Shown here: positions 7,147 to 11,648 of the stretch, piece by piece | Position numbering within the stretch: the first letter of the stretch is position 1 | Layout: every line of letters starts with the position of its first letter | Notes under the pieces: generated by a model | What the model saw: only the letters and a program-made list of their open reading frames with translations | Database searches by the model: none | What the model was told of the DNA's origin: nothing | Program-made: the position numbers and the translations under genes | Assembly (NCBI GenBank): GCA_020832965.1 | Contig: JAJHRM010000060.1 | Span: 1-11,648, forward strand | Length of the DNA: 11,648 nt | Source of the DNA: Thermofilum sp. | GTDB lineage: Archaea; Thermoproteota; Thermoprotei; Thermofilales; Thermofilaceae | Reading direction: 5' to 3'

Positions 7147-7197
7147 TTAGAGCCAGGAGCAAAATACTGCTGGAGGTGCGGAGCGAAACTGTCATAA
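7144..7197 (+). pseudogene. Severed second half of the zinc ribbon
   Basis: Past the TAA at 7144-7146 the same frame continues as LEPGAKYCWRCGAKLS and stops at TAA 7195-7197. This is exactly the missing half of the ribbon, so the ancestral gene ran to 7197. The homologous codon in the 1-630 gene is CAA (577-579), so one C-to-T change explains the stop. Seventeen bases around GAGCCAGGAGCAAAATA are identical between the two genes. Without readthrough the protein keeps only one CxxC knuckle, which cannot make a complete four-cysteine zinc site. Confidence 0.75.
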
Positions 7198-7238
7198 GGG
7201 CAAGGCTTTAACGTTCAGGGAGAGGAGATTTTGCCCTT
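7196..7238. terminator. Inverted repeat between convergent genes
   Basis: AAGGGCAA (7196-7203) pairs perfectly with TTGCCCTT (7231-7238) across a 27-base loop. It sits exactly between the old 3' end of the chimera and the convergent phosphatase stop at 7242. It may act as a bidirectional terminator or 3' stabiliser, but archaeal termination depends mostly on T runs and only short ones are present here. Confidence 0.3.
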
Positions 7239-7241
7239 TAG

Positions 7242-8150
7242 TTAAATGTATTCTAGCTTTATCCCTTTGTCTTGTACTATGGCGACGCATCTCTTTACGC
7301 CTTCGTAGGCGCTGCTTGTGAAGACTGTGAGGACTCTGCCATTGAAGCCTCTCGGCGGCTTTGGCCCCAGCATGGTTTTCTTGCTTGGGGTGGGGAAGCT
7401 GAACCTGTAGCCCTGCTCTACCACCTCGTGGGACCTAATGATGCCTGTGAGCTTGTTTTTCCTGAGGAACTCCTCGAGGGGCTTCCTGCCGAAGAGGTAG
7501 ATGCCTTCTCCCCTGTCGCTCGGCGAAAAGGTCTCGACCTCCTCTGAGGGGTCGTTCCACAATAGCTGGAAGGCTTCCTCGCTTGAGGGTATAAGGTCCT
7601 TCTTGGGGAGCCTGGCTATCTCTTTGAGGCTTGGCAGGCTGGTGGGTATTCCTCCGTGGGTGAGAAGTAGCCTGTAGGGCTTGAGGAGAGCGGCGTATGG
7701 CAAGGCGCTCATTGTCTCGTTGAACCTTACGAGTAGCTCGAAGGCTTTTCGGCCCATCTTTTTTACCAGCTCGTAGTAGAAGCCGTAGCTCTGGTTCACA
7801 AGTATAGACTCGTGGTTCCCCCTGAGAAGGAAGACTCTCTCCGGGTGCATGAGCTTGAGGGCAAGGAGGTATGAGGCTGTCTCGATTGAGAAATTTCCCC
7901 TGTCAACGTAGTCGCCAAGAAAAACCAGATTGTAGCTGTCTAGGTAGCGTCCCGTTATCTTCAGGACCGCCTCAAGGTCCCCGTGCAGGTCTCCAACTAT
8001 GACCGCTGGTTCCTTTAGGGTTAGAATCTGGGGTTTCCTCAGCAAGACCTCTTCAGCCGCCTTGAGGACAGGCACAAGGTTAGTATAATCGGGCGCAGAA
8101 CTAGACTTGCAGTCTTCGAGAACTTTCTTGACATGATGTGAAAGACTCAT
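7242..8150 (-). CDS. PPP-family Ser/Thr protein phosphatase (PP1/PP2A-like, archaeal)
   Basis: The 302-residue protein carries the full set of PPP metallophosphatase signatures: GDLHGD (53-58), LGDYVDRG (78-85), RGNHE (110-114), LTHGG (163-167) and SHE (240-242), with TSSAYEG (278-284) where eukaryotic PP1 and PP2A have SAPNYC. These give the usual two-metal ligands D54, H56, D80, N112, H165 and H241. Length fits known archaeal PP1-like enzymes. It should remove phosphate from phosphoserine and phosphothreonine in the cytoplasm with Mn2+ or a similar metal, reversing kinases such as those at 4255 and 10038. The start is the ATG at 8150, with a TATA box 25 bases upstream, so it has its own promoter despite following the ankyrin gene on the same strand. 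A diadenosine-tetraphosphatase-type activity is less likely given the extended PP1-like C-terminal half. Confidence 0.93.
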   Translation of the reverse strand: MSLSHHVKKVLEDCKSSSAPDYTNLVPVLKAAEEVLLRKPQILTLKEPAVIVGDLHGDLEAVLKITGRYLDSYNLVFLGDYVDRGNFSIETASYLLALKLMHPERVFLLRGNHESILVNQSYGFYYELVKKMGRKAFELLVRFNETMSALPYAALLKPYRLLLTHGGIPTSLPSLKEIARLPKKDLIPSSEEAFQLLWNDPSEEVETFSPSDRGEGIYLFGRKPLEEFLRKNKLTGIIRSHEVVEQGYRFSFPTPSKKTMLGPKPPRGFNGRVLTVFTSSAYEGVKRCVAIVQDKGIKLEYI

Positions 8151-8170
8151 AAGCTTACAATATGCGAGGG

Positions 8171-8180
8171 TTATTAATAC
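8171..8180 (-). promoter_or_regulatory. TATA box of the phosphatase gene
   Basis: On the minus strand this reads GTATTAATAA and is centred 25 bases from the ATG at 8150. It lies in the 63-base gap after the ankyrin gene and implies a leaderless phosphatase mRNA. Confidence 0.5.
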
Positions 8181-8213
8181 TATTCCTTGAAATAACTTTG
8201 CTCCACGAGACTA

Positions 8214-9362
8214 TTATGCAACCTTAGCCCCACAGTAACCACAGTACTTCGCACCAGGCTCTAGCGGCATGCCGCACCTCGGGCACCTTAAAGCTCTATG
8301 GGAGGATCTGGCAATGTTAACCGTAAGCGTTCCCTCAGGCTCACCGGAACAACTTGAACACTTGAGCATGATGCTTGCTTCGCAGCTAAGAGGTACCTTA
8401 TAGCTTAGAGTGGAGCCACCCTTTACTCTTGTTGAGAGAAGATTTCTTTTCCCGTCAATGATAGAGATGGTTAAAATGTAGATATTTTCGGGGTCTGCGT
8501 CAATCTCAACATTAATAGTATCACCAACTTCGATTCTGCCCAGGATAAACTCGGCGTCGTCACCTTCATCAAGCTTAAAGGGTGCAGTTAATAGGCTTTC
8601 CTCTGCCCCTTCTTCCTCCTCCTCGCTGCCCATGACTGTTTTGCTAGGCTTACCTCCAGATCTGCTAACAAATTCTTCGATTATTTTCACAACATCTTTG
8701 CGATTGCTCTCGCGAGCAATGTCTAGGGCAGTCTTCCCATCGCTGTCCCTAATGCTTGGATCAGCACCATGCTTAAGCAATAATTCTACCATATCAGCGC
8801 AACCACCTAAGGCAGCTAAGTGTAAAGAGGTTAAACCTTGATCATTAACATTTGCATCCGCACCGTTTTCCAGTAGCACCTTGGCAACATCAACATTTCC
8901 ATGCATGGCAGCCAGATGTAAAGGAGTTAGACCTTGATGATTCCTCGCGTTTACGTCTGCACCATGCTCAATAAGCAACTTAGCAATGTTAGATCTATTT
9001 ACATCTGGTGCTACCGCGCCTGCTGCTACCCAGTGCAAAGGAGTGCCGAATGCACCCTTTGCATTTATGTCAGCGCCGTTCTCTAGTAAAACATTGATAA
9101 TTCTACTCTTACCAAAGGCCACTGCCCAGTGTAAGGGAGTGACCCCCTTCTCATCCTTAGCATTCACATCTGCACCGTGCTTGATCAATAACTCAGCAAT
9201 ATATGCACCAATCTCATCGACATAAAGAATAGCGACATAGTGAAGAGGAGTCTTGTGTGAGTCATCTTTAACATTTGCATCTACACCTTTTTCCAAAAGC
9301 TCTTTAACCTTAACAACATCGCCATTCTTTATAGCTTCAAGGAGCTCCTTACTTAGATCCAC
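8214..9362 (-). CDS. Ankyrin repeat protein with acidic linker, beta domain and C-terminal zinc ribbon
   Basis: The 382-residue protein begins with about seven ankyrin repeats (3-232), rich in consensus units such as TPLHLAAMHGNVDVAKVLLENGA. Two repeats have lost residues before the TPLH turn (GAFGTPLHW near 103 and NDQGLTSLHL near 173), and one has a long insertion (AGAVAPDVNRSN, 114-125). An acidic linker (SEEEEEGAEE) leads to an all-beta domain (about 262-352) with its own CSSC pair; its sequence is unlike the EWGK beta domain of the other members, so the middle module has been exchanged. The last 23 residues are the locus zinc ribbon (C360, C363, C374, C377). The start is a GTG at 9362, supported by a TATA box 28 bases upstream; no ATG fits. 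A protein-binding adaptor role is inferred from the repeats. The beta domain could be GOLD-like, a guess from its hydrophobic pattern. Confidence 0.9.
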   Translation of the reverse strand: MDLSKELLEAIKNGDVVKVKELLEKGVDANVKDDSHKTPLHYVAILYVDEIGAYIAELLIKHGADVNAKDEKGVTPLHWAVAFGKSRIINVLLENGADINAKGAFGTPLHWVAAGAVAPDVNRSNIAKLLIEHGADVNARNHQGLTPLHLAAMHGNVDVAKVLLENGADANVNDQGLTSLHLAALGGCADMVELLLKHGADPSIRDSDGKTALDIARESNRKDVVKIIEEFVSRSGGKPSKTVMGSEEEEEGAEESLLTAPFKLDEGDDAEFILGRIEVGDTINVEIDADPENIYILTISIIDGKRNLLSTRVKGGSTLSYKVPLSCEASIMLKCSSCSGEPEGTLTVNIARSSHRALRCPRCGMPLEPGAKYCGYCGAKVA

Positions 9363-9383
9363 GTAAATCTAGGAAAAACGTTC

Positions 9384-9397
9384 CTATTTATATTTTT
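9384..9397 (-). promoter_or_regulatory. TATA box of the ankyrin/zinc-ribbon gene
   Basis: On the minus strand AAAAATATAAATAG is a strong TATA element centred 28 bases before the GTG at 9362. It fixes the unusual GTG start and predicts a leaderless mRNA. Confidence 0.6.
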
Positions 9398-9430
9398 AGC
9401 ACGCGCTATTAAATTCGCAGAGTAATAGGG

Positions 9431-9868
9431 TTATTTTTGTTCTTTTGTTGGCGGAGGTGTCGGTGTTGCTGGTGCGAGTACTAGTCCTATGAGTGCTATG
9501 CCTATTGCTGCTGCGAGGCTTGTTGAGCCGAAGATTAGGGCTAGGGCTAGCAGGACCGCGAGTATGCCCACCCATTTCCCCCTGTCCGGCTGGGTGATGG
9601 GGACGGGTACTTTGAGCAGTGAGTAGCCTATGACTGCGATCACCGCTCCGAGGATGATCCATATCGCTGCTAGGATGGTCCCGCCGATTGGTATGAGGCC
9701 TATTATGCTGGATGCTCCTGGGAAGAGCGTGCCGAGTAGGGCGGAGATCCCGTGTGAGAAGAGGAGGATGATTAGCCCTTCGACTATCTTGGATAGCCCT
9801 AGTATGAGCGCGATGATTGCTCCTATCTTTATGAGGAGGGAGGATACGCTTGGAAGTATTTGCTCCAT
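9431..9868 (-). CDS. Small four-span membrane protein of unknown function
   Basis: Starting at the ATG at 9868 the protein has 145 residues. It has hydrophobic spans at about 10-38, 51-85 (long enough for one or a re-entrant pair), 98-114 and 117-132, a short charged loop (TQPDRGKW) before the third span, and a hydrophilic proline/threonine tail (ATPTPPPTKEQK). No transporter or enzyme motif is visible. The frame reaches back to a TTG at 9886, but the TATA element at 9888-9900 lies 27 bases before the ATG, which favours the shorter form. It is richer in GC than its neighbours and shares no module with them, so a link to the signalling genes rests only on position. It sits 68 bases before the ankyrin gene on the same strand. 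Confidence 0.75.
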   Translation of the reverse strand: MEQILPSVSSLLIKIGAIIALILGLSKIVEGLIILLFSHGISALLGTLFPGASSIIGLIPIGGTILAAIWIILGAVIAVIGYSLLKVPVPITQPDRGKWVGILAVLLALALIFGSTSLAAAIGIALIGLVLAPATPTPPPTKEQK

Positions 9869-9885
9869 ATGAAAATGCTTACACA

Positions 9886-9901
9886 ATTTAGATATAAATT
9901 T
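9886..9901. promoter_or_regulatory. Palindromic TATA element, possibly divergent
   Basis: AATTTAGATATAAATT is nearly self-complementary, so it offers a TATA box on both strands. On the minus strand its centre is 27 bases from the ATG at 9868 of the membrane protein. On the plus strand it is about 38 bases from the ATG of a short frame at 9933 that has a GGAG before it. Confidence 0.45.
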
Positions 9902-9932
9902 TGCTATCCGTAGCGCACGCTGTTAGGAGCGT

Positions 9933-10088
9933 ATGAGAGAGTGCTACTTAGCTCGTTCTAAGAAAGTGGACCCGCACCTGCTAAGTGAGGTTTTCACTCA
10001 AGAGAGTGGCTATGATTTGTGTTTTGTTAAACGGATCCTAAAAGGGTTGTTTAGAGGGGTAAATTTCTGTAGCAAGATATTTTGCTAG
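9933..10088 (+). CDS. Possible small protein, 51 residues, overlapping the kinase gene end
   Basis: An ATG at 9933 preceded by AGGAG (9925-9929, three-base spacing) and by a TATA element at about 9892-9900 opens a frame of 51 codons. It begins MRECYLARSKKVDPHLLSEV and contains GYDLCFVKRILKGLF. Its last 51 bases overlap the end of the convergent kinase gene. The first 35 residues read like a folded protein with mixed codons, while the part inside the kinase gene is probably out-of-frame shadow, so this may be a truncated gene start rather than an intact gene. No family is recognised. Confidence 0.33.
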   Translation: MRECYLARSKKVDPHLLSEVFTQESGYDLCFVKRILKGLFRGVNFCSKIFC

Positions 10089-11648
10089 TGTGTCTCTTAT
10101 TTGCTGAGCGCTGGGTCTATCATTGGGGTTTATCCTTAGGCAGGACTTTACGAGTTCGTCTATCTCTCTTATACCAGTTGTTTTTATTGTAAGTTCTCCT
10201 CTTTTAAGCTTTGCTAATGCCTCCTCGTATCCTACATCGTCCATAGGCATTAAGGGTTCGCCCAATATAGCCTCGTAGAGTATAAGACCTAGGGCCCAGG
10301 AGTCGGTTTTCTCTGAGAGTTTCCCTCCTCTGATCTGTTCTGGCGCGGCGTAGCCTGGAGTGAAGCCTGGCTTAGTTCTTGATATCGCTGAGATAGCTTT
10401 GGCAGTGTTGAAGTCTGACAGTTTTGGCACCCCATCAGAAGTAAAGAGTATGTTTTCGGGCTTGATGTCTCCATGTATGTAGCCTTTTGAGTGTAGAAAG
10501 ACCAGGGCGTCAGCTATCTGTACGATAACTTCGGCTGCCTTTACAGACCCCAGGCCCCCTTGCTTTAAAACGTCTCTCAGGGAGCATCTGCATAGCTCGA
10601 ATACCAGAGCCGGCGGTGAATCAAGGAAGCGTTCAAAGCGGACTATACAGGGATGAATCGAGGCGTTTCTTAAAACATCCACTTCTCTTAGGAAAGGCTT
10701 CAAGTCAATTTCTATCTTTGTAGGCGTTTCACTAGCTAATAGCTCGAGAAACACCTGGTTAGGCATTTTTACAGCGTGGCTTATACCAAGATCATCCATA
10801 CAGACAACTACTGTGGCAAATCCCCCTGTACTCAGATATCCCCTGCATTCGAAACCGCCGAATCTTATTCTCTTTTCGAGACGTTTTATGTTAAGTGAAG
10901 GCAAAACCATTTGGACTGGTCTGCCAATAAGCCACCTGAGAAGGAGCTCTACCCGTGTACCTACTCTTAGGATAACAAGTTTTGAATCTTTTCTTCCATA
11001 AGACTCGATAGTAACAGTCACAGGAACTTCTCCTATGGATTTTGGTTTAACGGGGATATCGATTGTTGTTTCGCCTGATAAATCTACATAATTGGAGGCC
11101 TGAAACACTACGTCTCCCTCAATTTTTATGGTTGCCTTTCCTGAGCCCCTAACCTTGAGAATTATCTTCCCCCATTCATCTAAGAAAAGCTTTCCATGTT
11201 CAACCCCGATAATCGCCAGAGACGTGGCACTAAGATACTCCTCCAGGACTCTGACTATATCTTGATAGCCCATTTCCCGTGCAAGCTCTAAGGGGGTTAG
11301 ACCATTAATCCCACGGATATTTGGGTCAGCTCCGTTTTCAAGCAAAAGCTTGACAACGTCTGTTCGGCCAGATAGAACGCTAAGGTGTAGAGGGGTATTG
11401 CCCTGTGCGTCTCGAGAATTCACATCCGCTCCATGAGTAATCAGGAACTTTATAACCTCAATGTTGCCTTTCTCGGCGGCGAGGTGTAATGGTGTGAGTC
11501 CGAGAAAAGTCTTAGCATTTATGCTTGCGCCGTGCGAGATTAAGACTTTAGCTGCATCCAGGTATCCCTTTTCAGCTACATAGTGCAATGGTGTCCAGCC
11601 GTCTGAGTCTCTAGCATCAATGCCTGAACCATGCTTGATTAATAGCTC
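10038..11648 (-). CDS. Ankyrin / beta-sandwich / Hanks-type kinase, 5' end outside window
   Basis: The frame is open to the right edge, so only the last 536 residues are seen. Residues 1-140 hold at least four ankyrin repeats (for example TPLHLAAEKGNIEVIKFLIT). About 145-230 is the locus beta-sandwich, with LDEWGKIILKVRGSG and VKPKSIGEVPVTV. A short linker leads to a protein kinase domain at about 264-526. Visible kinase motifs are the glycine loop STGGFATVV, the ATP lysine in AVKMP (294), HGDIKPEN (catalytic D394), DFN in place of DFG (D412), GFTPGYAAPE (activation loop and APE), DSWALG and the late R in NPNDRPS. The kinase should phosphorylate Ser/Thr; the ankyrin repeats probably select substrate or anchor it. 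The beta-sandwich matches those of the 1-630 and 6280 genes, so the kinase domain has replaced their zinc ribbon. Confidence 0.92.
   Translation of the reverse strand, partial: ELLIKHGSGIDARDSDGWTPLHYVAEKGYLDAAKVLISHGASINAKTFLGLTPLHLAAEKGNIEVIKFLITHGADVNSRDAQGNTPLHLSVLSGRTDVVKLLLENGADPNIRGINGLTPLELAREMGYQDIVRVLEEYLSATSLAIIGVEHGKLFLDEWGKIILKVRGSGKATIKIEGDVVFQASNYVDLSGETTIDIPVKPKSIGEVPVTVTIESYGRKDSKLVILRVGTRVELLLRWLIGRPVQMVLPSLNIKRLEKRIRFGGFECRGYLSTGGFATVVVCMDDLGISHAVKMPNQVFLELLASETPTKIEIDLKPFLREVDVLRNASIHPCIVRFERFLDSPPALVFELCRCSLRDVLKQGGLGSVKAAEVIVQIADALVFLHSKGYIHGDIKPENILFTSDGVPKLSDFNTAKAISAISRTKPGFTPGYAAPEQIRGGKLSEKTDSWALGLILYEAILGEPLMPMDDVGYEEALAKLKRGELTIKTTGIREIDELVKSCLRINPNDRPSAQQIRDTLAKYLATEIYPSKQPF

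Noticed and set aside
7272..7547. A 91-codon plus-strand frame inside the phosphatase gene
   Set aside because: It lies wholly opposite a gene with every PPP motif and has no recognisable domain or promoter.

Overview
The window looks like chromosomal DNA from a hyperthermophilic archaeon, most likely a Thermoproteota (crenarchaeal) lineage such as a Thermofilum-like organism; the lineage is inferred. Supporting signs are Hanks-type kinases with the HGDIKPEN catalytic loop, an archaeal PPP-family protein phosphatase, short C-terminal zinc ribbons, and TATA-like boxes centred 24-28 bases upstream of several start codons, which is the spacing of leaderless mRNAs. No RNA gene, CRISPR array or complete insertion sequence was seen.

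Layout. The left edge (1-1172, +) holds the end of an ankyrin protein with a beta-sandwich and zinc ribbon, then a small two-span membrane protein with several zinc knuckles. Bases 1173-1666 carry a TATA box, what reads as a decayed gene, and the promoter of a two-gene coiled-coil operon (1667-4243, +). That operon converges, 11 bases apart, on a protein kinase gene (4255-5775, -). Bases 5776-6279 hold that kinase's promoter and an orphan C-terminal gene fragment. At 6280 (+) lies an unusual chimera: an ankyrin cap, a phosphoenolpyruvate-synthase swivelling phosphohistidine domain, the same beta-sandwich and half a zinc ribbon, cut by an in-frame TAA. A phosphatase (7242-8150), an ankyrin/zinc-ribbon protein (8214-9362), a four-span membrane protein (9431-9868) and an ankyrin/beta-sandwich/kinase protein running off the right edge (10038-11648) are all on the minus strand.

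Reading. Most genes are built from one small set of interchangeable modules: ankyrin repeats, a beta-sandwich with an R/D-V/E-G/E-EW-G/S-K signature, a C-terminal zinc ribbon of the CPxCG...EPGAKYCxxCGA type, and an effector (kinase or phosphohistidine domain). With two kinases, a matching Ser/Thr phosphatase and two long coiled-coil proteins beside them, the locus looks like a phosphorylation signalling and scaffold island that has grown by duplication and domain shuffling. Its physiological role cannot be read from the sequence.
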